Source of the DNA: Xylocopa sonorina
Lineage: Eukaryota; Arthropoda; Insecta; Hymenoptera; Apidae
Length of the DNA: 64,000 nt
Reading direction: 5' to 3'
NCBI RefSeq assembly: GCF_050948175.1
Contig: NC_135207.1
Location: 4,801,501-4,865,500 of the forward strand
The notes below the pieces were generated by a model. It ran no database searches and was not told where the DNA came from. It worked only from the letters and a program-made list of their open reading frames with translations. Shown here one piece after another: positions 51,201 through 62,392 of the stretch (position 1 is its first letter; the number at the start of each line of letters is the position of its first letter). The position numbers were made by a program, and so were the translations under genes.

Positions 51201-53079
51201 TTTCTCGTCGCTCTTCAAGTGATATTTCCCGTCGTGCCTCTGTCCACATTTCATTCAGTCAGCCAGAGGCCGCCCGAGGAGAGACGAGAGGCGGCCGATC
51301 GTTTGTAAACGAGACGGTGTACGAGTTGCGCCGCTTGAATTTCGCTCGCGGATCAGGCTTAAAGGAGTCTGTTAGCCGAGAGAATTGCCAGGCTCTCTCT
51401 TCAGTAGAATAAAATCGTTGGTTACGCGAGGAATCGAGGGATTACGATAAGAAAGATATTACTGAACTAATAGTTGCATGTACAGAAATATATTTTTTTA
51501 AATAAGACGAGCATTTTTAAGCAGAACAGTTGTCGCTGTTGAGACTTTTGCGTGTAGAATGAGATCTTTGGTAAGAATTATCTGAATATTTTGTAAGCAT
51601 TGCCACTTAGCTTCGTCAGGGGTTGAAAGATACGCTGATAACTAGCGTAACTTACCTGTAATGCTTCCAAAAGCTGAGGGAATTGTTAGCAAAGGGACAC
51701 TTAAAAGTCTAAAAAGTGATAAATGTCACGCATCCGTAACATTCGACTCGCGTCTACGTATGAAACATTTAAGTTTATTCGTAGGTCCAGAAAAAACTAC
51801 CCCTATTCGAGAATCTTAACCATTTCCGTGCGCAGACGCGCGTCAGGCGTTACACGAGGCGCAAACGTTTGAACATCTAAAATTGGGTTCCTCTTCGAGT
51901 TCCTTCGAGCGCGATTCGCGTATTTCCACGGGTAATTTTCAATGAGACGCGGGGGTGGGTGGGCGGGGAGCGTGGAATTTGGTCGACACGATTCGATGAG
52001 GAAGAGCGACGTGTGTAGCACGTAATTACCGCGTTCGTCGACCGAGGACCCGAGTAATTGTTGGAGTGTTTTTGATTCTAGGGTGCTCACCATCAGCTCG
52101 GATCTGGCCACCGTTCTCCAGGTGTTGAACGAGGTCGTACCTAATCTCGAGGAGGTGAGTGTTGCTACCAGAAGAGGATCACGCGGGAAAAGAAATGACT
52201 CAATCGTGAGACTTTTCACATGTTTTTCTTACCTTAGTAGAACTGTTAAGCCGATTGCGATTAGAGAGTACGAGAGGATTGGTTCGGGAACTGTTAGCAC
52301 CTTAATCGCTTCAGACCTCGAATCATCGAAAGAAACCGTTCGATGCTTCGAGTTTGCCGTTTCGTTCTAAATTTTCGCTTGAATTGTCAGAGAAGTGAGA
52401 CGAGGTGCTAATTAGTACCGTCCAAACGCGATTAGAATGTCCAGAGGCAATCGAACTTTTTTTTTTGCAACTGCATGAGTGTATTTCAAAAGGAAAGACA
52501 TTGATGAAACTCGTTTAAAAGTGGTTCGACTTGCATGGACGGTACACTCGGTAGTTGTACGAAATAATCGGCGCTATTCGATTAGCAGTGTTACTCGTGG
52601 ACGTGGTAACGACGGTTCAGAGGTCGCGTTTCAAATACCGTGGAAACTATGAATATTCACAAGCGTTCCGCGAAGTATGGTAATTACCATAAGTTTCGAC
52701 ATCGCAATTGAGAAATAAGAGAATAGATATAATGCTCGCGTAGAACGACTCGAAACGCGTTACCACGCGTAAAAGCTAAATGAAAAGGGGGAAAAAAAGG
52801 AGAAAAACAGTAGAAGGGAAATGGAGAAAAATCTCGTAATCGGTAGAGAGAAACAGAGCTGACTCGCGATTAGAGTAGTCATAACAATGTTCGAAATTGC
52901 GAACCGCGTCGGCGATAGCAACGCACAGATCATCGGACGGGGAAATGTATTCGATGATACCGTTTCAGAATGGGTCGCGACACGGCAGCGACGAGATCGA
53001 CGTGCGCATGCTGGTGCACCAGAGCCAAGCTGGATGCATAATCGGCAAGGGAGGGCTAAAGATCAAGGAGCTTCGCGAG
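39112..53079 (+). CDS. HNRNPK: hnRNP K (bancal) 5' part: five coding exons, partial gene
   Basis: Joining 39112-39222, 40903-40959, 44962-45005, 52082-52154 and 52969-53079 gives 396 nt, exactly 132 codons, with no stop. The product is the N-terminal part of hnRNP K, a poly(C)-binding nuclear RNA/DNA-binding protein with three KH domains that acts in splicing, transcription and translation; the Drosophila orthologue is bancal. Visible are a basic N-terminus (KR at residues 2-3, HKRYR near 20-24) that can serve as a bipartite nuclear localisation signal, KH1 at about residues 30-95 with GKGG at 44-47, and the first half of KH2 from about 103 with GKGG at 121-124. All five donors are GT and all acceptors AG. 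The protein continues past the window: the second half of KH2, the Gly/Arg-rich middle and KH3 are missing. Identity rests on family knowledge of KH1 and KH2 and is secure. The other PCBP paralogues differ in having no N-terminal basic segment of this kind. Confidence 0.95.
39223..40902 (+). other. hnRNP K intron 1 of the coding region (1.68 kb)
   Basis: A GT...AG intron with a T-rich 3' end. It contains open frames on both strands at 40144-40851, including two same-frame minus-strand segments separated by one TGA, which is treated as a weak observation. No repeat or RNA gene was seen. Confidence 0.85.
40903..40959 (+). CDS. HNRNPK: hnRNP K coding exon 2 (KH1 GXXG loop)
   Basis: The acceptor is ttttctgttgcag at 40902 and the donor CAG|gtaagc follows 40959. 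The exon is 57 nt, phase 0 at both ends, and codes for 19 residues: VAGSIIGKGGQNITKLRSQ. The IIGKGGQNI core is the diagnostic KH nucleic-acid-binding loop, with helix 1 leading into it and helix 2 after it. The exon length is divisible by three, so skipping it would keep the frame but delete the RNA-binding loop. Confidence 0.96.
41411..41510 (+). repeat. CU/(CT)n and CTAT microsatellite in intron 2
   Basis: A pyrimidine-rich tract with a perfect CT run around 41443-41464 and CTAT units after it, on the sense strand of intron 2, about 450 bases after exon 2. Confidence 0.85.
43055..43219 (+). CDS. Possible alternative exon in hnRNP K intron 2 (truncating)
   Basis: A T-rich stretch (43022-43040) followed by ttgatacacgacag forms a credible acceptor at 43054. 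From 43055 a phase-0 reading frame, the phase needed after exon 2, runs 54 codons (PMATNQYRTMKRENVENTR and further polar residues) to TAA at 43217-43219. Used as a terminal or poison exon it would make a protein cut off after the KH1 GXXG loop. A donor-like site follows 43151 (TTCG|gtgaag), which would make a 97-nt cassette. The peptide matches no family I know. A chance frame in CpG-rich DNA is the main alternative. Confidence 0.25.
   Translation, partial: PMATNQYRTMKRENVENTRSQGQNRVDAVNTFGEALSQAYCLLDYYSKDGRWNF
44781..44961 (+). promoter_or_regulatory. C-rich splicing-control region before exon 3
   Basis: Directly upstream of exon 3 lie C clusters (44781-44816, with runs of 4-6 C), three 11-bp repeats of the gttgccctgcc type (44819-44851), and a CCA/ACC-rich part (44886-44955) right up to the splice site. 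A usual U-rich tract is absent. KH domains of hnRNP K and PCBP proteins bind runs of C in single-stranded RNA, so this is a plausible binding platform for the gene's own product. That role is inferred, not shown. Confidence 0.5.
44962..45005 (+). CDS. HNRNPK: hnRNP K coding exon 3 (44 nt, KH1 beta strands)
   Basis: The exon codes for YKASIIVPDCPGPE plus the first two bases of an Arg codon. This matches the beta-2/beta-3 part of hnRNP K KH1, where the PD-GPER pattern is conserved. It starts after ggcccgacag at 44961 and ends at ACG|gtaatg. Both splice sites look weak: there is no polypyrimidine run directly before the AG, and the donor departs from gtaagt. At 44 nt it is not a multiple of three, so leaving it out shifts the frame and brings a stop codon into exon 4. 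Reading through its donor gives an immediate TAA. The surrounding C-rich and CU-rich sequences make it a likely regulated exon. Confidence 0.94.
45040..45520 (+). repeat. Long CU-rich tract with (CT)n downstream of exon 3
   Basis: About 480 bases on the transcribed sense strand are nearly all pyrimidine, including a perfect (CT)n at 45253-45284 and TTTC runs near 45120-45175. It starts some 35 bases after the exon 3 donor. Such tracts can bind PTB-type or hnRNP K-type proteins; here the position beside a weak exon is the only hint of function. Confidence 0.75.
46408..46500 (+). repeat. CT-rich microsatellite in intron 3
   Basis: Interrupted CT and TTTC units on the sense strand of intron 3, 1.4 kb after exon 3. 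Confidence 0.8.
46658..46675. repeat. A18 homopolymer
   Basis: Eighteen consecutive A residues inside intron 3. No retrocopy sequence was recognised upstream, so it is recorded as a simple run. Confidence 0.9.
50245..50507. mobile_element. Possible MITE: 263 bp between 19-bp inverted repeats
   Basis: GGGTGGCCAGCAAGTTCTC at 50245-50263 returns inverted at 50489-50507 with 16 of 19 bases matching, including ten in a row at the outer end. GGGTGGCCA ends occur in several DNA transposon groups. I see no clear target-site duplication and no coding capacity, so it may be an old element or a coincidence. Confidence 0.4.
52082..52154 (+). CDS. HNRNPK: hnRNP K coding exon 4 (C-terminal helix of KH1)
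   Basis: The exon follows tttttgattctag at 52081 and ends with GAG|gtgagt. Its first base completes the Arg codon (CG|G) begun in exon 3, and the next 24 codons read VLTISSDLATVLQVLNEVVP and then NLEE. This is the last strand and C-terminal helix of KH1. It is 73 nt, entered after two bases of a codon and left in phase 0. The frame match across a 7.1-kb intron is strong support for both neighbouring exons. Confidence 0.96.
52155..52968 (+). other. hnRNP K intron 4 (0.8 kb)
   Basis: A short intron with strong gtgagt donor and ttcag acceptor. Apart from short T and A runs I see nothing in it. Confidence 0.85.
52969..53079 (+). CDS. HNRNPK: hnRNP K coding exon 5 (linker and first half of KH2)
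   Basis: The acceptor is ataccgtttcag at 52968 and the donor GAG|gtgagt follows 53079. The 111-nt, 37-codon exon begins NGSRHGSDEIDVRMLVHQSQ and continues with AGCIIGKGGLKIKELRE. EIDVRMLV is the first KH2 strand and GKGG its binding loop. In family members the protein then continues with the KTGARIKIYS segment, which I looked for downstream in this window and did not find. The exon is phase 0 at both ends. Confidence 0.96.
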
Positions 53080-56000
53080 GTGAGTCATAAATGCTTGCAC
53101 GCCGTTAAAAGCTAAACGCGCGGAACGTACATCGGTTTTACGATTCTGTCACGTTCGACTTCGTGCCAAGGCCTTGCAGCGTGCACGTCCGACGAGTTGG
53201 GCCGTCCTCGATGCCATTTACGCGATCCCCTTATTAATGGCCCTGGCCATTCGAACGTTTTGGAACCGTTTCCGTTTCCGTTATCTTTTAGACGCATGCC
53301 TTTAGCGCAACGATGTCGTGTCTACTGTTTCTAACAAACGACGCTTCGCTCTTTACGTTATACCCTACTTGTTTTATCGTTGACGTTCAAGAGAATTTTT
53401 TCTACGTATAGCTCGAACATTCGTAGAACAAACATGGCGCGATACAAAGCGAGAATTATCCGGTTGAAACGGTAGCTATGGCGTATGTTGGTAGCTGTTT
53501 CAAGATAGCGTCTTGATGGAGAAGTGTTTTAATCCTGTGAAATGGAAACCGTGAAATACTACCATCTGTGAGATAAGAATTTTAAATAATCGCGCAGTAG
53601 AAATTGGTACAATTTTCTAAGAGAACGGTCCGCTTACGGATCTAACTTAATGGAGGTTCTTACGCTCGTACATTGGGGTGTTTCAGTGATTTACGTTACG
53701 TAATAAATAGAAGGCTGGGAAGGTTGTTTCACCAGGGAAAAGTAGGTCCCCTAAGTGGATTAGAATTGAGATTACAAGCATTAAATCATTAATCCCGCGA
53801 CCGATTCCTCGCCTTGGCTCGGCACACTTCAAATAATCTATTGCACAAGCGCCACTAATAAATCTGGAATTCCACCGTCCACGAGAATAATGAGGGAATT
53901 ATTCAGCGTTTCCTGCCGTTTTCTTCCTCCTCGCGTCGCGAGGTCGCCTCGTCTAATTAAGGAAAATAACAGAAACCACGTACCAGCGAATCCTCTCCTC
54001 GTGTCTCGACTCCATTACTTTCACTCCGTTCTGTCGCGACTCTTTACATCCGTGCGATCAAATGAACAATTTTTAAGCTACATCGATTCCATCCTTCTCG
54101 ATACGTATATATACACACACATACACGATGAAGTTTCGTCTGATATACGAAACACTTTGAACGAGTCTCGAAACAGATCGAGCCTCTGCACGGAAACAGA
54201 GAGTTTGAAGTTGATAAACGAGCCGGTCGAAAATACCAATTGAGCCTGGTTTTAATTAGCGGAACCACTTCGGAATATTCCAGGCGACGGAATATGCAAC
54301 GTGGCCAAGTGGCTCGTTACGTTTTCGCGTTCAGAAGAGAGTAAAAACCGACCGATGCAGACCCTTTGTCCAACCCCACTCGACGCCCGCGACTTTTCAT
54401 CTTCCGTGCTTTGTCGGATATTCTCCCTTTTTCTTCTCCGCCCGTCTTCCCTCGATCTTGACACACTCGCCTGTCTGACGACGAGTGTTTCGCCGTTCCG
54501 TCACGAGATTTAAGAACCGACCAAGAATTCATTTATCGAAGAACCTGCGTAAAAATTGTTCCAAACATTTCTCCCTTGATAAATAAAGAAAAAAAAAGGA
54601 CGATATGGAGACGACATGGCGAATGCCATTCAGCGACGCCGCTCGATCGTCCCTTTCGATCGATGTCCAAAGGGGGTGGTTTCATCGATCCTTCGCATAG
54701 CTGATTTTTCTCACGTTCGCGTAAGGTTTCGTTGAATGGAGAAGGGAAATTTCGCGGCACGCTCGAGCAGAATCTAAAGGGAAATTTCGAGGCGTGGAAA
54801 TGAAATTCGACGCGTCGACTTGTTCATGGACGTAATCCAAACTTTAATGGTCCCGCGGTTTCCCGATCCGTTTTCCTCCCGTTTGCCTCGTTTTCCACAC
54901 CCTGGCACTGCACTTTGCTTCGGGTGCCGCGACATTGTCGTCGATCGCACCCCCTCCGGTTTCTCTCCGTCAACAATAAGCGGCGCCATTTCGATACTCT
55001 CGAGCGCCCTTAGCGCGCGCAATATTTCGCGTATTCTGACTCTGGAGACGCGTCTCGTTTATTGTGATACTTCCGGGAGCCTGGCGCCGGATGTCTCCCG
55101 TTCGAAGCAATAAAACCGGCTTGTTCGCGCTACGCTGGCCTCTCAATGTTTCTCCTAATTTTTTGTTTCCTTTAAGCGCGAAACGCGCTTGCAATTGCTT
55201 GTTATTCCTTGGTTCTCGCGCAGGTGAACAAGTTGCAGGGCCTCGTTGCTCTTCCTCGCGGTGATCACTGATCCATTTTGTGTTACTTCCGTTTCATTTT
55301 CGTGGCTAGCGTTGGATTTAGTGATCGATGGAATTGATTCAGTTCTAGAAATAGAGAAAACTCTGGCAACTTTTCTTGTGATTTGTAATCTTTTTTTGGA
55401 GACGGAGAGAAGAAACAGGAAACTAATGCGTTCGTTCTTTTATGATTGTTTCAATATTTCCACGATATTCCTTCGAGTGGTTAAACAGATTTGCAAAGTT
55501 GTGCCGGTCGGTCGTCGACGGTGTCGTCCAGTTTTCCCATTCGCTCGTAATTACGCTCGTTCACCCCTGTTTCGCCTGTTTCTCCTCGCTCAATTACGTC
55601 GACGTGTTCCGAAAAAAACGAAAAAAAAAAAAATGAAAGTGTATCTCTCTTCTGCTTTCGAGTTCGTTAGTCGACCAGGACGAATTGAAACTCGCCGATT
55701 ACGCGGATGCATTAAAACTTTCCAGTCTGAAACCGTCTCCACCGTGTACGCTCGCATCCCCTGCCACTCTTGATAGCCATATAGAACATATTTCCCTCTT
55801 TTTATCAAACGAACCGTCTTACACTTTGGTCGTCCAATCAAAGTTTTTGGCCAATCGTTTCGAAAGATTAGACTCGACCAAGTTCTAAGAATCCCATTTC
55901 GTAGCAATGGCTGGCGCGCAGTGATCCGAGGCACTTGGAATTCTTAGATTCCAAGCGTTTAATATGAGAAGAGCGTATGGTTGGCGTTCAACTTTGGCGG

Positions 56001-59000
56001 AGCCGATTCGATCAGCTTGGTGGGGGTTTCTCGATAGATCGATTAACGAGGAAAACGCAGAGGACAATTAACGTAACAGCACGTACAGAATGTACAGTGT
56101 GCGAAGCTTTGGAGGAGGATAATGACGGATTGAGGACACGCTCGTTTCGTTCGTTTCCGTATGACCGTGGTAATACGTACGCGGACAGTAATTGTCGCAG
56201 GGAACGCGACCACGAACTTCTGTCGTGCAGAGCTGGCTGGATCCTTACGTAAGCTCGTTTTATGGATGGTAGCGATCGCGTAACAGGCTCGTCGGCTATT
56301 AATATGGTGTATTGATTAGCGGGGTCGATCAATAAGGGCTGCGTTGTTCGTGATCGCGAATGAAATTAGTATTGCGACACAGTGGAGGAGTTTAGGAATG
56401 GCTGGACGAATTTTATTGGATTTCTCGTGAACGATTTTTACGGATAATATCAATTTATTACATTTTTCGAGTGCAATAAGAGAAGAAAGTAATAAATAAC
56501 ACGGAATGACTTGGTAACTAAATCGATAGCCGTTTTCGTCGCTATATTTGTAAAGTAATAGGAGTAACCCTGATGAGAAATGAACGAAACACGTTTTCGG
56601 ATAGTCCACGAACACGTGATTCATCCTACTATTAAATGTTAATTTAGCGTATTAAAATTCCAAAGGCGAAACGGTATAATGAATCTATCACTAATTAAGC
56701 CGCACGATAAGAAGCTATATACACCAAACAGCAATACCGCCATCTGACGTGATCCGTTGAAACCTGAACGCGCGCAGTGATCTAGCAACGCGTGGAACAC
56801 TTACCTTTCTCAAATTCAAACGGTTCGTTCAAACGAAATTAAATAAACGAACGGAAATGATGAAAACGACGAGACTCGTTGTACTCGACGATAACGAATT
56901 TAACAATGAAATTCTACTCTTTACGTGTAACATGGTTACACGTCGTACAAGAACCAACGCTTGCACGGACTATCGATTCTTTCGAGTGACAGGCCATTCC
57001 AATTTCCACGAGAAGTAACATAACCGTGATGCATGCGACGTTGATGTCCCGGGTCGCTTATTTCGCCCCTCCGGAGGATCACGTTTCGCCTAAAATCGAT
57101 GCGTGCCACTTGAAAATACCCTCGAAACTTCCACTGGGCGCCTTGATCTTTGAAAAAGCTGCGGTTTTAAGGTTCCACGAAGACGCGAAGAAACGGTGGA
57201 ATTCAACGTCGACTTTCTTTTGGCCCCTCTTTCGTTCGACGATGTTCTCGTGCTTTCTAAATAACCACGGGACACGGCAAGCGGGGCGGATCGTCGGGCG
57301 GAGGGTAAAAAAGCTTTACCCTTAGCGGGCTCGAAATTAATTCCGGGAAAGTACGCCAGATAATTATGCACACGCGATGCCTTTATTATTGTCGTGTCTA
57401 TCTGTCGTTGACGCATTGTCTACGCGCGAGACGTTCACCAGCGCGCCATGCTGGTTGCCAATTTTTCTCGAATTCCTCGTTAAAGCACATGCATCGTACG
57501 TGGCGGTTTCGAGAAGCGAGTTTTCGAGGAATGCCAGTGTTCCGTCGAGGCAAGACCCGCGTTTCTTTTCTTCAAACTTACTTCCGTTCGCGCCGTCCTA
57601 GCCAGAATTGCCGAGGAGATATCCGCGGCATTTCTTGCGTTGCTTCGCCGCAGAAATTTGTATGCATTTCTGCGGACACGAATTGAATTAACGCCACGCA
57701 AACGGACCGTTTAAACTCTTGCTTGCTTATGATAAGACAAGAAGCAAGAACCTCCAAGTTCTCTCGTGATACTGGCATTAACGGCGTATTTGATAAAGGG
57801 TGCAATAAAATTCTGGACTTTATACCAACCGAAAGAGTATATATTGTCGGTTGAACGTTGGACAGCGAAGAAGTCTTGTTAACGTTAGATTCGAGGCTCT
57901 CGAGTGTACCAGATCGTCGAAGGGTTGACGTAATTTAAATACAACGACAGAAAAAAAAAAACAAGAATTTAAACTTGCTGCGTTTAGAAAAAATATGAAA
58001 GAATGATATCGCATGATCGCAGCAAGAGCCAGAAGGATCCGGTTCCCGTTGTCCGTGAGGGGCAACAATGGCCGCGAAATGGGCACCTACCGTGGCTTCC
58101 CTAATAGTTAGGCTTCAGGTTTTTCCCGGTGCTCTCCTGGGCGATCAGCGCCATGTGTTGCTATGGGCAGTCCTCGAAGGTCCACGCGGCACGCAATCCA
58201 AACAGGTGCTAGCGAACCAGGTAACCGACGGTTTCTAACAGCTGCCACGCCAGGTGCAGCTGCCTTCCCCGGACGTCGTGACACGCGGCAACAGGAGCTT
58301 TTCACGTGCAGCCATCGTCCTTTTCGATTTCCATCGTTCGCCTTTTCGACCTGGGAAACGTGGACGTCCGTCCGCGAGCCGCTCCAACCCAAACTTTCCC
58401 TCGCCTTTTTCCTCGCTTTTCAGCCTCCTCCAGTTCTCGCATCTTCCGCTTCGTCGGGTCAGCTGTTTTTTTTTCCTAGCTCCAGGTAGTCTTCCAAGAA
58501 TTTTTCATTGATTAGATTAATTCGAGAAGGGTGTTTTAGAAGTTCGTCGAAAATTGCTTAAATCAGAGGTCGTTTCACTTGTTCAAAGTTCCCCGTGGTT
58601 TCTGAGATAATTTTATTCGTGTTCCTTAATCACGAATTTTAACGCGATTCAGTCGTAAAATGAAATATCAGACTCCCTCGCGAAACTGCTAGCAGAATAC
58701 GGTTTTAGTTGGAAATGGACCAATCCACGTCCTTTTGTGTGAAAGAGTTGAGAGTCGGTGAGGGAATATATTCGTAAAATTTGTTCATTTCTTAGAACAA
58801 ACTTCTTTCAATGTTATTTACGAAAATACAATTTGTAAAGTTACAATAAAGGACTTGGGATAGAATGGTATTGCTCCAAAGCGTAGAATTGCAACCGAGG
58901 TCAGAATGTCGACTCGTACGTGGCCCTGGAATTTTGGAAATTACTGCTCCGTCGGAAACTTGGAGCCGTCCGGAAACGTTGACCCCCCCTACCGTGCCCT

Positions 59001-60199
59001 TCCGTCAGTCGACGCTCCTCGAACAGGCCGCGCAACTTTCCCTTTTCCCGAGGGTTAGGTACGGGGCCACGCTAGCAAAGCTGCATGTTTCAGACCTGGA
59101 ATAATGAAAAGCAGCGGCTGGTAATTCCCTTCGTGGATGAATGAAGGTGGGTGGAGTCTGAACAGCGGCCGAAACGGAATCAGGGGCGCATGACAGTCCT
59201 TCGAACCCTCTGCCTTTTCAGTTCCCGGTCGATCGTCCGCGCGCGAGGATCTTACCAGTTCCTCCACCGGGCCCTCGCTACTTACCCTCGAGTCGTTCTT
59301 GCCTTCGTGGATCGAATCGATCGTCGCGGTTACTCGCTTTGGTGTTCACCGGAAACATTGTGCTCTCCGTGTCCTTTGCGGCAATGAGAAATGGATTTTC
59401 GAGTTTCGTACTGTCTCTTGGTGGTCGTAGGTACGTGTGTAATTCTTTTTTTTTTTTATTTTTATGTTGCTGTTCCTTGGATTTCTTAACGATCGATGGA
59501 ACGAGGGGAACGTGTGTTTCCGTGAGTGTAACTATACGAGCTTTTTAAGGGTTGTTTATTGTTGCAAGTTGGGAAGTTAGAGTTCTTTTTTGGTAGGAGG
59601 AAGAGATGGTTTTATGGAATTTCTTTAGAGGTTCGCTTTTCTACTTTTCCAACTGTTTCGAGCTGAGAAAGTTTTATGAGACAGATGCGATCACTTCGTC
59701 GATCAGATTGGTGGTTAAATCGAGTCTTGATTTCCTCAAGTATACTACGAAGTTACGCGTTCGACAATAGAGAATTACTTTTCATTTTTAGTAAATTAAA
59801 ATTAAATACATGTATAATTTCTCTGGTTGAAGAAACGTGGAAAATATCGAGTTCAGATAATCTTCTAAATTAACACGATGGTGCTTCAATTTAATCTTGT
59901 GGCAACCCTCGTTGCGTTCATCGAATGCACGTAGGTGTCGGATCTCGTGGACAAAACCGAGAAGGGAAGTCGAGGAAGCGGCGAACCACGAACTGCCGCT
60001 GCTTCCGACCGAGGTGTCGAGAAAACGGGCGAAATCGCTTCTTTAACGGCCACCCTTTGCGGGGAAGGTCCTTCGATGCTATCGGTTTTCTGTTTGGAGG
60101 GAAACGTTTCAATTTCTTATCCATGCTTTTTCCCTTTAATTCCGATCAATTTTTTCACATTGCGCACAATTTTAATTGCACATTTTTATCCAATTATTG

Positions 60200-60233
60200 T
60201 TATTACTAACAATAATAATTTTGTTAGTAATAA
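60200..60233. repeat. AT-rich 13-bp hairpin
   Basis: TTATTACTAACAA (60200-60212) and its exact reverse complement (60221-60233) are separated by 8 bases. Too short for a microRNA precursor. Confidence 0.8.
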
Positions 60234-62265
60234 TAATTACTGAAACTCGTCACTTGTAGTACATCCACAGTGCTTTGGAATAATTTTTGTCGTCACTCTT
60301 CGCCCTCACGAATTGTTCCGATGCAACGAAATCTGCTTGCACTCGACAAACGTAGAACCTACCCTTAAGAATCACTGATTCGCGACGAACGTGTCCATCC
60401 TTGAACGCGTCGCTCTTTCGACAACTCGAGCCAAGTCTCGAATTAATTTCGAAACGAGGATCAATTCATGGAAGAGCATTTCAATTACTTCACCCCCGGG
60501 CCGTTGTCCTCTTTTTTCCGCGTGACGCGTGTCACGGGTCAACGCGCAAAACGGCGCAAAATAACAGCCGCGGGGGGTGGCGCAATCTCGAGATCGCCTT
60601 CGCGCCGGCCAATGTTTCCCCTCCGACAATTACGTAATACGACCCCCGCGAGACGTAAAGTCGCGGCGGTGACGTACGTAAAAATGCTCACGCGAGAGCG
60701 GCCAGATTCCGTCCCCTTTCTTTTCGCCTCTTTTACACCCTCTGTCCTTCTTCCTATAACCAGGGGGTGGCGCTACCCCGGGTCGAGAAGCCAAGATAAG
60801 CGAACGAGATCTCGCGTGTCATTCCGCTATAATTCTCGACGGCAATTTATGCTTTTCGCAGAAAAGCTGCTGGGATCGAGGGTACCGTGGGGTGGGAAAC
60901 TAAAAGAGACGCGAGTCCGTTTCTAGCCCGCGGGTGGGAGGCGCGGCTCGCGAAGAGGAAGTGGTGGAAACGCGAAAAGGGAGCCACTTTGCCGAGGACA
61001 ATATCGCGTATCTTAGCTACTTGGTAAAATAAACAGCCATCTTCTTCCTCTTTCGCCAATCCGTCCCTCTTTAACCCGTTACGCTCTACATTTTCATACG
61101 TTGCTCCAAGCCCTCGCACTTTGCTTGTCCTGTTGGCAGTAACTCTCGCTTCCTGACAGTGATTGCTGGCGAAAAGTAAACTTCGACTCGCGCCCCTATC
61201 CTTTTCATTGTTCTTCTCCGTTCGTTGATTTCTCATTTTATTTGTTACCGCTTATTTTCCTCGCTGTTCCAGTCGTCTCCACCGGATAGCGTTTTTCTTT
61301 CCTGTTTGTATTTGCTTTTCTTGGGGTAACACTCTTTTTCCTTTCAACTGCGCCACGTTCTTCGTAGCTCCCGGTTTAATTCCCGGTTCCGTCGAAGCAG
61401 CATTCCAGAGATCGTAACGTCTAATCTCTCCTCAATCCCGTTTTCCTGTAATCTCCCCCGGTTTTTATTTTTCTTCGCGCATCCTCTTTTTACACCACTC
61501 GTCACTGGATCTTCTCGCATCGGTTTACTTCGTCCCGCTTTCTCCGTCTATTATCCTCACCGTTTCGTTCCTCCGCGTCGAACCACCCTTTCTCTCTCAA
61601 CAAGTTTTCCGCTGTTTGTTTTCCTTACTTTTCTGTTTTCCTTAGCAGATCTTCCCGGCGATTCATCAGTCGGTACCTTCCTTATTTTATTCTATTACCC
61701 GACTCAACTTTTGTTCCACGGAAACAACGCACTTTCCCTCGCAACAATCAGACTTCTGTTCCACCCCCGCAACCCCCGTCTTCTTTTTCCGTTTTAATTC
61801 CATTTCCATCGCGTCTTCTGCCTCCAAATTCCTCCGGCTTCTCGGCTTGCTTCCGCGTTTCTATGACGGGGCTTTCGCATTGAATTTCCCGCACCATCGT
61901 AGATGGGGGTGGAGAGGGGGCGAGAGGGATATTCTCATGAGAAGGCAGCCCCTGCACGCGGCCGTATTCTTACGCAAACAACCAGCCGCACCGATGAGCT
62001 CAAAGACTGTTTATTAAAAAGCTTTTAGCGATATTAGACTGTCCACGAGGAAATCCCCTTCGAGCAACAAGGCGTTCACGGAGATTTCTTCGGGCTCTCC
62101 CGTCCACCCTCCATTTCGGGTTGCACCGTTCAAATGGGAACGGTGAATTACGCGGGCAATTGCCAGTTGCGAAGTGCTCTGCTTTAAAATTGTTTTCGCA
62201 ATCGTTTATCCGCGACGCTAACAGGATAAGGGATTTGTCAAAAGACGGAAAACGTTGGTTTACAA

Positions 62266-62392
62266 CAGTGGTTCCCAATCGGTGTCCCGTAAGCATTTTG
62301 CAAGTGCTCCACGGATTTAGTCGCTAATTCAAAGTGTACGTACCGTACAAAGTAAAACTGTTCCGCAGCCTAGAAAAGGTTGGCAACCACTG
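62266..62392. mobile_element. hAT-type MITE, 127 bp, with target-site duplication
   Basis: The ends are inverted copies: CAGTGGTTCCCAATCGG at 62266 and, read in reverse complement from 62392, CAGTGGTTGCCAACC. CAGTGGTT ends are typical of hAT transposons of the Charlie kind. Flanking 8-bp direct repeats are gtttacaa (62258-62265) and gtttacga (62393-62400), 7 of 8 identical, the length hAT elements create. There is no room for a transposase, so it is non-autonomous. The differences between ends and between the duplications show it is not recent. Confidence 0.85.

Larger units (their letters stand above)
45006..52081 (+). other. hnRNP K intron 3 (7.1 kb)
   Basis: The largest intron between coding exons. 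Its first 500 bases are dominated by pyrimidines (45040-45520), followed by another CU tract at 46411-46500, an A18 run at 46658-46675 and a 263-bp segment bounded by inverted repeats at 50245-50507. The long frame at 45077-45820 is only the translation of pyrimidine repeats (Ser, Leu, Phe). No gene was recognised. Confidence 0.85.
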
